Assembly: GCF_904846345.1 (NCBI RefSeq)
Contig: NZ_CAJHAJ010000013.1
Location: 1 to 52,153 of the forward strand
Direction: 5' to 3'
DNA length: 52,153 nucleotides
DNA from: Psychrobacter maritimus
GTDB lineage: Bacteria > Pseudomonadota > Gammaproteobacteria > Pseudomonadales > Moraxellaceae
Made by a program: the position numbers and the translations under genes. Each line of letters opens with the position of its first letter. The stretch's first letter is position 1. Shown piece after piece: positions 1-5,890 of the stretch. A model generated the notes under the pieces. It did not search any database. It was not told the DNA's origin and saw only the letters and a list, made by a program, of their open reading frames with translations.

Positions 1-321
1 GTGTATAATATATTTATTAGTCAATAAATATAGGAAATATATCGTTAAAGAGGTATATAAAAGTCCTAATGCTAAGCTGAGATAATACAAATCGTGGATG
101 ATATATTTGCCAACAACCAAATGTATCATCCATAAAGGATGTGTATAACTTTGAACCCTCTCGATGATGTTCCATCTCAAACCATATCCACTATGAAGGT
201 TTTCTACTGTTCTAAACGTAATGTATGCATCATCAGCAACCCATGCTGAGAATAAAAAATACACAGCAAATACCAGCAAGCTTACTGGCAGCACTAATTT
301 TTTTGTCTTGTAAAAACTCAC
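1..321 (-). CDS. GT-C family membrane glycosyltransferase, arabinosyltransferase-like (N-terminal fragment)
   Basis: Partial gene: 107 codons are visible and the rest lies beyond the left edge. It starts at a GTG (321-319) preceded by a GAGGTG ribosome site seven bases upstream; the ATG two bases further up is followed by a stop. Residues 9-28 form a first membrane segment. A loop with the motif WVADDAYITFR (residues 27-37) follows, then a conserved-looking stretch ending SYTHPLW (58-64), then more hydrophobic segments. A D-D-A-Y/F loop right after TM1 followed by YT-PLW is what I recall for AftB-type mycobacterial arabinosyltransferases and related GT-C proteins, where the loop Asp is catalytic (here D30/D31). 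It is the last visible gene of a leftward run after ubiA and the phosphatase, so it is the likely user of prenyl-phospho-arabinose. Family assignment from a third or less of the protein is tentative; other GT-C enzymes (mannosyltransferases) are possible. Confidence 0.7.
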   Translation of the reverse strand, partial: MSFYKTKKLVLPVSLLVFAVYFLFSAWVADDAYITFRTVENLHSGYGLRWNIIERVQSYTHPLWMIHLVVGKYIIHDLYYLSLALGLLYTSLTIYFLYLLTNKYIIH

Positions 322-348
322 ATTAATACACCTCGTTTTAAACTATGC

Positions 349-765
349 TTATAGCATACTTCCAACAAAACCCACCAAGCAACCAATAGCTATGCCAACG
401 AATATTTCAGTCTTAGAATGACCAATTCTTTCTCTAAGTAATATTACTGAGTTATTGTTTAGTTGATTTAATCGATTAATGCCAATGGCGTGCTTTTCTA
501 TTTGTTTTCTTAAACTACTAGCGTCCAATATGACAATATAAGCTAGTGTAAGCGCTACTCCAAAAGCTGGTATATCTATACCGACCTTAAAGCCAATCAG
601 GCTGACTATACTAGTGACAATGGCGCTATGATTGCTTGGCATGCCTCCGTAACCTATAAGGTCAAAAGCCAGTCTTTTTTCTATTATGCAGTTGAGAATA
701 AATTTTGTAATACCACAGACAAACCAGGCAAAAAATGGCGTTATTGCGTAGATATAATATGACAC
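349..765 (-). CDS. Divergent PAP2 (DUF212-type) membrane phosphatase, candidate prenyl-phosphoribose-5-phosphate phosphatase
   Basis: A 138-residue integral membrane protein with about four hydrophobic segments. Visible motifs are GGMPSNHSA (residues 40-48), which matches the PSxH signature of PAP2 phosphatases, an acidic/basic stretch DASSLRKQ, and ERIGHSKTEIFVG near the C-terminus, which fits the GH-x-x-x-E pattern of the DUF212 'divergent PAP2' family (YuiD-like). It lies 33 bp downstream of the UbiA-like gene on the same strand. In mycobacteria the equivalent position is held by Rv3807c, a classical PAP2 proposed to remove the 5-phosphate from decaprenyl-phospho-5-phosphoribose. The same role is inferred here from context; the family itself is poorly characterised and the exact substrate cannot be read from sequence. 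Confidence 0.75.
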   Translation of the reverse strand: MSYYIYAITPFFAWFVCGITKFILNCIIEKRLAFDLIGYGGMPSNHSAIVTSIVSLIGFKVGIDIPAFGVALTLAYIVILDASSLRKQIEKHAIGINRLNQLNNNSVILLRERIGHSKTEIFVGIAIGCLVGFVGSML

Positions 766-798
766 AGTGATCTCTTTAAAATTGGATTCATGATTAGG

Positions 799-1677
799 TT
801 AATTTAAATATATGACCCAGAAACAGCATCCTATCCAAAGAATCACTGTCAGTAGTAATTGTATATCCTGTAAAAGTGCATCTGTTGGTGACTCACCTTC
901 ATTTAATACATCAACCAAATACCAGTAACGGAACAAACCGTAAACTACGAAAGGGATGCTAACGACCAGTTTAGGTTGAACCGCCATTACATAGAGGCTA
1001 TAAAAAACAATTGCCATAATAGCGGACATTTCTGCAAAGCGATCTACCAACTCAATAGAGTATTTTGCCAAAACATCCCTGCCATGAGATTTATTAATGA
1101 TTATCTCTTGCCTTCTTTTAATAGAAGCCAAGTAAAGTGAAATACTTAATGTGGTTATAAACATCCATTCTGAAATAGGAACCGCAATAGCAAGAGCTCC
1201 TGAATAAACACGCAGTACAAAACCAGAAGCCACAATAAATATCTCTAGCACAGGCTCATTCTTTAACTTAAATGTATAACCCCAATTAATCAGCAAATAA
1301 AGTAAAATGACAAACATGACCGAGGGAATATATAACCAAAATGATAATAAAATGAGATAGAGTAAAATGAGTAGATATATGGCAGTTTTAGGTCTAACTT
1401 GCCCTGTCGCTAAAGGTCTGCTTTTAGACTTAGTAGGATGTTTACGATCTTTCTCTATATCTTTAAAATCATTTAGAATATACACTGCTGAAGCAGCAAT
1501 ACAAAATGCGATTGATGCCAATAGAGTAAGATAGGCCGACTCTATATTTAAAAATTCGCCAGCAAATAATAATGGAGCAAAAACGAAACCATTTTTCACC
1601 CATTGTTTAGGCCGAGTGAGCTTAATTAAGCCCAAAAACTCTTCAATGGTGATAAAATTGTTAGATATATTATACAT
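799..1677 (-). CDS. UbiA-family prenyl-phosphate 5-phosphoribosyltransferase (DPPR synthase-like)
   Basis: A 292-residue polytopic membrane protein with roughly nine hydrophobic segments. It would transfer 5-phosphoribose from PRPP to a polyprenyl phosphate at the inner membrane, the first committed step of prenyl-phospho-arabinose synthesis. Seen in the sequence: RPKQWVKN at residues 22-29, and the UbiA aspartate motif N69-D70-x2-D73-x3-D77 followed by HPTKSKSRPLATG. There is also a second loop with KRRQE (190-194), which replaces the DxxxD found in quinone-type UbiA enzymes. That KR-x-x-E loop and the RP-QW-KN N-terminus are features I associate with mycobacterial Rv3806c rather than with UbiA or heme synthases. 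Start ATG at 1677; 56 bp separate it from the divergent gtrA-like gene. Alternative functions within UbiA are less likely given the neighbours dprE1 and dprE2. Confidence 0.85.
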   Translation of the reverse strand: MYNISNNFITIEEFLGLIKLTRPKQWVKNGFVFAPLLFAGEFLNIESAYLTLLASIAFCIAASAVYILNDFKDIEKDRKHPTKSKSRPLATGQVRPKTAIYLLILLYLILLSFWLYIPSVMFVILLYLLINWGYTFKLKNEPVLEIFIVASGFVLRVYSGALAIAVPISEWMFITTLSISLYLASIKRRQEIIINKSHGRDVLAKYSIELVDRFAEMSAIMAIVFYSLYVMAVQPKLVVSIPFVVYGLFRYWYLVDVLNEGESPTDALLQDIQLLLTVILWIGCCFWVIYLN

Positions 1678-1733
1678 ATGATGATTTTCGATAAAAGATT
1701 AGTTAATAATAATATATTGACTTAGGTTAGCCT
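1678..1733. promoter_or_regulatory. Divergent promoter region of the arabinose cluster
   Basis: Only 56 bp of very AT-rich DNA separate the start codons of the leftward ubiA-like gene and the rightward gtrA-like gene, so promoters for both arms must lie here or inside the coding starts. No convincing sigma-70 -35/-10 pair can be singled out by eye. The shared spacer suggests co-expression of both arms. Confidence 0.4.
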
Positions 1734-2156
1734 ATGATTGAATCTATTAAAATTGCGTCGCTCTATACTTTGTTTGCAGTTGTCGCTACTTCCTGTAATA
1801 TATTAACACAAGAGGTATATATTCACTTGGATTCTAGTAAGTTCTCACTTTATTCTTCTATTCTGGTGGGTACTGTGATTGGCTTATTAATAAAATACTT
1901 TTTAGATAAAAAATATATATTTAAATATGAAACAACAAGTACAGTACATAACAGCAAAGTATTTTTTTTGTATGCAGTGATGGGAGTTGTTACGACTTTA
2001 ATTTTTTGGGGCTTTGAGCTTACTTTTCACTATGCTTTTGCAACGAAAGAAATGCGCTATTTGGGTGGAATTTTAGGATTAATTATTGGCTATATAGTTA
2101 AGTACAAATTAGATCAACGTTATGTATTTATAAGGTATTATTTATCAGATGGCTAA
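1734..2156 (+). CDS. GtrA-like membrane protein, candidate prenyl-phospho-arabinose flippase
   Basis: A 140-residue protein with four predicted membrane segments (about residues 8-26, 37-57, 78-98, 110-128) in the spacing of the GtrA/DPMS family. Two similar Lys/Asp/Tyr-rich loops occur: KYFLDKKYIF (54-63) after the second helix and KYKLDQRYVF (126-135) near the end. The second is the usual GtrA C-terminal signature. GtrA proteins assist translocation of polyprenyl-linked sugars. In mycobacteria the homologue Rv3789 sits immediately upstream of dprE1 and is linked to arabinan export or anchoring, and the same order is seen here. The stop overlaps the dprE1 start by 8 bp, indicating translational coupling. 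Role inferred from family and position. Confidence 0.8.
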   Translation: MIESIKIASLYTLFAVVATSCNILTQEVYIHLDSSKFSLYSSILVGTVIGLLIKYFLDKKYIFKYETTSTVHNSKVFFLYAVMGVVTTLIFWGFELTFHYAFATKEMRYLGGILGLIIGYIVKYKLDQRYVFIRYYLSDG

Positions 2157-3447
2157 AATACAATCTTGGGGTCGACTAGCAAGTATAGAGCATAATATAG
2201 TTATTTTTGACACACCTAGTCACGCTATAGATCAATTAAAGCATCACTGTCCTGGTATTGCCCATGGCATGGGTCGCAGTTATGGTGATGCGGCTTTGAA
2301 TACACATGGTAGCTTATGGCATACAACTAGCTTAGATCATTTTATATCGTTTGATATAAAAAGTGGGATATTGCATTGTGAGGCTGGAGTGAGTTTACAG
2401 GAAATAAACCGTGTCTTGATACCACAAGGCTGGATGTTACCTGTTACACCTGGTACGCAAATGGTCACAGTAGGAGGTGCTATCAGTAATGATGTTCACG
2501 GCAAAAATCATCATAGATTTGGTACATTTGGTGATCACATTTTATATATTAAGATATTACGTACTGATGAAGCTATTATTGAATGCTCTAGTCGTGAAAA
2601 ACCTGAATGGTTTTATGCAACATTAGGGGGTATAGGATTAACAGGCTTGATACTAGAAGTAAAGTTACGGCTACGTGCTATTTCAAGTCCATGGATTGAT
2701 TCTGAAACCATCCCCTATTACAGCATAGAAGAGTTTTTTGATTTAGCTGATTCTTCAGAAAAGGATTGGGAATATACCGTTTCTTGGATCGATTGCTTAA
2801 CTGGATCTTCAGTTAAGGGATTGTTTATTCGTGGGAACCTATCTGAATCAAAAAACTTATCTATACCAAAATATAAAGACAAAACGTTGTTTTTCACTCC
2901 ACCTATCTCTTTGGTAAATAAAGTTAGTTTACCTTTATTTAATTTCTCTTACTTCCATACTCACCGTTTAATGCGAAGGAAAGAAATAGTATATTATGAA
3001 CCTTTTTTTTATCCATTAGATAAGTTACATGACTGGAATAAAATCTATGGAGCTCGTGGTTTTTATCAGTACCAATGCGTCATACCACGTGATGTTGGGG
3101 TACAAACTATTGAGGCTATGTTAAAGGTCATAAAAAAGTATAATCAAGGTTCGTTTTTAGCAGTGCTTAAAACTTTTGGTAATCGTCAGTCTAAAGGTAT
3201 GCTGAGTTTTCCTCGACCTGGAGTTACACTTGCATTAGATTTTCCTAATCGAGGTCAACCTACTCTTGAGTTATTTACTGAGTTAGATCGTCTGGTTTAT
3301 CATGCTAAAGGTAGACTTTATTTAGCAAAAGATGCTTGTATGTCTAAAGAGTTATTTGAAGTGGGCTATCCAAATTTTGAAAAATTTCTAAAATATAAAG
3401 ATCCAGGCATTAGCTCGGATATGTCTCGGCGTTTATTAGGGGAGTAG
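2149..3447 (+). CDS. dprE1: DprE1-like FAD oxidase (prenyl-phospho-beta-D-ribose 2'-oxidase)
   Basis: A 432-residue FAD-binding oxidoreductase of the vanillyl-alcohol-oxidase fold. It would oxidise the 2'-OH of prenyl-phospho-ribose to the keto intermediate, which DprE2 then reduces. The FAD-binding N-terminal half carries GMGRSYGDAAL (residues 40-50, with Y45 matching mycobacterial Tyr60) and VGGAISNDVHGKNHH at about residues 109-123. That His-rich motif is nearly identical to the DprE1 signature. The C-terminal half carries FTELDRLV and GRLYLAKDA, where K394 corresponds to the catalytic Lys418, and ends SSDMSRRLL as in mycobacterial DprE1. The position of Cys387, the covalent target of benzothiazinones, is Ala362 here (codon 3232-3234). 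Length is close to the mycobacterial enzyme (461). Coupled to gtrA upstream and to dprE2 six bases downstream. Confident family call; substrate chain length (C50 or C55) unknown. Confidence 0.9.
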   Translation: MAKIQSWGRLASIEHNIVIFDTPSHAIDQLKHHCPGIAHGMGRSYGDAALNTHGSLWHTTSLDHFISFDIKSGILHCEAGVSLQEINRVLIPQGWMLPVTPGTQMVTVGGAISNDVHGKNHHRFGTFGDHILYIKILRTDEAIIECSSREKPEWFYATLGGIGLTGLILEVKLRLRAISSPWIDSETIPYYSIEEFFDLADSSEKDWEYTVSWIDCLTGSSVKGLFIRGNLSESKNLSIPKYKDKTLFFTPPISLVNKVSLPLFNFSYFHTHRLMRRKEIVYYEPFFYPLDKLHDWNKIYGARGFYQYQCVIPRDVGVQTIEAMLKVIKKYNQGSFLAVLKTFGNRQSKGMLSFPRPGVTLALDFPNRGQPTLELFTELDRLVYHAKGRLYLAKDACMSKELFEVGYPNFEKFLKYKDPGISSDMSRRLLGE

Positions 3448-3453
3448 GCAGTT

Positions 3454-4206
3454 TTGCAAAAGAAAAATATTCTAATTGTAGGAGGGACCTCTGTCATAGC
3501 AGAGCATTGTGTAAGAATTTGGCTTAGTCAGCAGCCATGTGATTTAATACTTGTAGGACGTAATAATTATAAATTACAAAGAGTTGCGAAAGACCTTATT
3601 TGCCGATGGCCGCAAACCAATATTCAGCTACAAGTAATGGATTTTTTAGACGCTAATGTGATTCAAAGCTATATTCAGACCTTAACCCAAGACTTTGCGA
3701 TAGATATTGCTCTTATTGCGCATGGTAGCTTGCCTTTACAAGAAGAATGTCAGCTCGATATAGTTGATTGTAAGCATTCTTTAGAAATAAATGGTATCTC
3801 ACCTGTTCTATTTGCTGAAGCGATTATTCAAAGTATGATAAAAAATAATCATGGGAAACTAGGTATTATAGGGTCAGTGGCAGGTGATCGAGGTCGTGGT
3901 TCTAACTATATATATGGCGCATCAAAATCTCTAATCGATACATATGCACAAGGTTTACAGCACCGATTAGCGCTACGTAAAAGCGCAGTCACGGTAACCT
4001 TGATTAAACCTGGTCCTACCGCAACGCCTATGACAAAAGACTTAGTAATTAAAGGAAAGCTGGCTGATCCTAAGCACGTCGCAAAAAATATTATTAAAGC
4101 TATAAGTAATAGCAGAAAGCTTATTTATACGCCTAGTAAATGGTTACTAATCATGCTGATCATAAAAAACCTACCTTCTGTTATTTTTAATAAAATGGAT
4201 ATATAG
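3454..4206 (+). CDS. dprE2: DprE2-like short-chain reductase (prenyl-phospho-2-keto-ribose reductase)
   Basis: A 250-residue SDR protein that would reduce the DprE1 product with NADH to prenyl-phospho-D-arabinose. The N-terminus holds a Rossmann motif, GGTSVIAEHCVR (residues 10-21), and the SDR catalytic set is present: a serine in IIGSVAGDRG and Y-x3-K in YIYGASKS. The C-terminus KWLLIMLIIKNLP is hydrophobic, like mycobacterial DprE2, and ends at the expected place, so the adjacent IS fragment has not truncated it. Translation starts at TTG (3454) behind GGGGAG at the end of dprE1. The gene follows dprE1 by six bases. The stop codon TAG is the first part of the 8-bp repeat bordering the IS remnant. 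Confidence 0.88.
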   Translation: MQKKNILIVGGTSVIAEHCVRIWLSQQPCDLILVGRNNYKLQRVAKDLICRWPQTNIQLQVMDFLDANVIQSYIQTLTQDFAIDIALIAHGSLPLQEECQLDIVDCKHSLEINGISPVLFAEAIIQSMIKNNHGKLGIIGSVAGDRGRGSNYIYGASKSLIDTYAQGLQHRLALRKSAVTVTLIKPGPTATPMTKDLVIKGKLADPKHVAKNIIKAISNSRKLIYTPSKWLLIMLIIKNLPSVIFNKMDI

Positions 4207-4211
4207 ATTTT
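4204..4211 (+). repeat. 8-bp direct repeat TAGATTTT (left copy), possible target site duplication
   Basis: TAGATTTT occurs here, overlapping the dprE2 stop, and again at 4823-4830, immediately outside the right end of the IS remnant. Eight bases is the duplication length known for IS1595-family elements. Confidence 0.6.
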
Positions 4212-4802
4212 ACGGCTGAAGTAACCGCTAGAACAGCCGCAGATTTACTCAATATCCAACCTAACACTGCTGCACTTTTTTATCATAAAATAAGACTTGT
4301 TATAGATAACCATCTCTCATTACAAGCTGATGAGCTTTTTGATGGTGAAGTCGAATTAGATGAAAGTTACTTTAGTGGCGTACGCAAAGGCAAAAGAGGT
4401 TGCGGGGCTACTGGTAAAACAGCTGTATTTGGTCTTCTAAAACGAAACGGTAAGGGTTTATACCATTGTCGTAGCAGACAGACTACTCTAATGCCTGTTA
4501 TTAAGCGTAAAATTAAGCCTGACAGCTTTGTTTATACGGATAGTTATCGAGGTTACAATGCATTGGATGTGAGCGAGTTTAAACATTTTAGAGTCAATCA
4601 CTCTAAAGGATTTACTTGTGGTAAAAGCAATCACATCAATGGCATTGAGAACTTTTGGAATCAGTCTAAGCGAACCCTCAGAAAATATAATGGGATTGAT
4701 AAAAAGAACTTCCATTTATTTTTAAAAGAGTGCGAGTTTAGATTTAACTATGGCTCACCATCTAATCAGCTTAAAACCCTGAGAATATGGTGTGATATTT
4801 AA
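4212..4802 (+). pseudogene. IS1595-family DDE transposase remnant
   Basis: The frame is open from the left junction to the stop at 4800-4802 but has no start codon. It encodes a helix-turn-helix part (VTARTAADLL, NTAALFYHK), then the DDE-type core with VELDESYFSGVRKGKRG, TDSYRGYNAL and NHINGIENFWNQSKRTLRK, and a typical C-terminus RFNYGSP. Roughly the first 15-20 residues are missing. Between about 4454 and 4482 the translation departs from the family. Removing one G from GGG at 4454-4456 restores VYTIVVAD, so an extra base compensated by a nearby loss has scrambled about ten residues. Not expected to be functional. Confidence 0.85.
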
Positions 4803-4822
4803 TCCTTATATACTACAGCCCC
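4212..4822 (+). mobile_element. Truncated IS1595-family (IS1016-like) insertion sequence
   Basis: A 611-bp element lying between dprE2 and the pilin gene. The right terminal inverted repeat TACTACAGCCCC is present at 4811-4822. On the left the element begins ACGGCTGAAGTA, which matches the inverse of that end (GGGGCTGTAGTA) at 9 of 12 positions but is also part of the transposase reading frame. The normal left end and the first few transposase codons are absent. The flanking 8-mer TAGATTTT is identical on both sides. A non-autonomous derivative inserted through a cryptic internal end is possible; a deletion leaving a chance repeat is the alternative. Confidence 0.75.
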
Positions 4823-4830
4823 TAGATTTT
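4823..4830 (+). repeat. 8-bp direct repeat TAGATTTT (right copy)
   Basis: Second copy of the 8-mer, abutting the right inverted repeat of the IS1595 remnant. See the left copy at 4204-4211. Confidence 0.6.
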
Positions 4831-4848
4831 TAGTTACTAGGAAATAAT

Positions 4849-4864
4849 AGGTATACTTCTTGCA
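4849..4864 (+). promoter_or_regulatory. Candidate sigma-54 promoter of the pilin gene
   Basis: AGGTATACTTCTTGCA has the invariant GG (4850-4851), ten bases, then GC (4862-4863), with a good TTGCA -12 element and a weaker -24 element. Type IV major pilin genes of Pseudomonas and relatives are transcribed by RpoN with PilR. Transcription would start near 4875, giving a leader of about 70 bases before the preferred ATG at 4948. The IS remnant lies just upstream and leaves this site intact. Confidence 0.55.
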
Positions 4865-4947
4865 TGACTGTCGTTGAATCGATAACTGCAGAAAACGGTA
4901 TGCATCTATATTACTTAGAAATTCAAAATTACAGTTCGCATAATAAA

Positions 4948-5418
4948 ATGTCTAGTGAGTCTGGCTTTACACTCACGGAACTCCTAATTGTGGTAGCTAT
5001 TATCGGTATCCTAGCGGCTGTTGCTATTCCTGCTTATCAAGACTATATCACGCGCGCACAAGTCAGTGAGGCGGTGCATTTGTTAGGAGCGTTAAAGCAA
5101 CCCTTGGCTGAATATGGTAAAGAAAAAAATGCTTGGCCGACGAAAATAATCGATCTCAATACTACTCTAAATACTAATCAGATTAGCGCCATGCGAACGG
5201 GGAAATACTCAGTCGTCAGTAACACAGTGCAGGGAACTTACCCTAACGGTGTAATGACGGCAACTATAAATATAGGCAAAGCTTCAGGTGCTGTATTGTC
5301 GATGACTACGGTTGATGGTGGTTCAGCCTGGATTTGTGGTAACTTTACTATAGCTGGAGTAACAGGCGTTGGCACGACAGTGAACACCAGATATTTACCA
5401 AATGCTTGTAAACCATAA
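4948..5418 (+). CDS. pilA: Type IVa major pilin (PilA-like)
   Basis: Structural subunit of type IV pili. From ATG 4948 the product has 156 residues: a six-residue leader (MSSESG), a prepilin-peptidase site G6/F7, then [19 protein letters not shown] with the invariant Glu at mature position 5 and a 25-residue hydrophobic helix. A disulphide-bonded C-terminal loop is suggested by mature Cys124 and Cys148. An in-frame ATG at 4864 would add 28 residues but lies on top of the sigma-54-like promoter, so 4948 is preferred, although neither has a strong ribosome site. The leader lacks the usual Lys/Arg. The segment after the long helix, mature 65-74, is Thr/Asn/Ser-rich (T66, T67, T70, S74), in the alpha-beta loop region that is arabinosylated in P. 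aeruginosa Pa5196 pilin. It lies directly downstream of the DPA genes, which makes it the prime candidate acceptor. Confidence 0.88.
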   Translation: MSSESGFTLTELLIVVAIIGILAAVAIPAYQDYITRAQVSEAVHLLGALKQPLAEYGKEKNAWPTKIIDLNTTLNTNQISAMRTGKYSVVSNTVQGTYPNGVMTATINIGKASGAVLSMTTVDGGSAWICGNFTIAGVTGVGTTVNTRYLPNACKP

Positions 5419-5474
5419 ACCGGTTAATAATACTTACTATGATACAGGTTTTATATCTTATTGAGTCTTAATAG

Positions 5475-5798
5475 CTACTTCTCTAAATACTGAATTTTAC
5501 CTTCCACGCCATCCCACTTTTCAGCTTCTGGTAATTGACCCTTCATCTCAGTGATGTTTGGCCATTTTTGTGCCAGCTCTTCATTTAGCTGAGTGAATAC
5601 CTCTTGCCCTTTTGGCACTTCATCTTCTGAGAAGATGGCATTGGCAGGGCATTCAGGCTCGCATAGTGCGCAGTCGATGCACTCATCAGGGTCGATGACG
5701 AGGAAGTTCGGTCCTTCATAAAAGCAGTCTACAGGACAGACTTCCACACAGTCGGTGTATTTGCAAAGAATGCAGTTCTCTGTAACGACAAAGGTCAT
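5475..5798 (-). CDS. fdxA: 7Fe ferredoxin I
   Basis: A 107-residue soluble electron carrier. The N-terminal half holds the cysteines for a [3Fe-4S] and a [4Fe-4S] cluster: [19 protein letters not shown] (residues 7-25), then [12 protein letters not shown] (40-51). The length and the acidic C-terminal tail match the Azotobacter FdI/FdxA family. It is convergent with the pilin gene, with 56 bp and no obvious terminator between them. It lies downstream of mutS on the same strand (92 bp gap). The physiological partner is not evident from context. Confidence 0.93.
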   Translation of the reverse strand: MTFVVTENCILCKYTDCVEVCPVDCFYEGPNFLVIDPDECIDCALCEPECPANAIFSEDEVPKGQEVFTQLNEELAQKWPNITEMKGQLPEAEKWDGVEGKIQYLEK

Positions 5799-5890
5799 AG
5801 TACTGTCTACCTGTTATTGGATTGGGCGAAATAGAATAGATTAAAAATAAGGCACATTTTAGCGCTTTTACCACTCATTGACAATTCCCT

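Noticed and set aside
4206..4802. Truncation of dprE2 by the IS remnant
   Set aside because: The DprE2 C-terminus ends where the mycobacterial protein does, and the stop codon lies in the duplicated target, so the gene is intact.
4864..4947. 28-residue N-terminal extension of the pilin
   Set aside because: Overlaps a sigma-54-like promoter and gives an implausible leader; the ATG at 4948 yields a normal six-residue leader.
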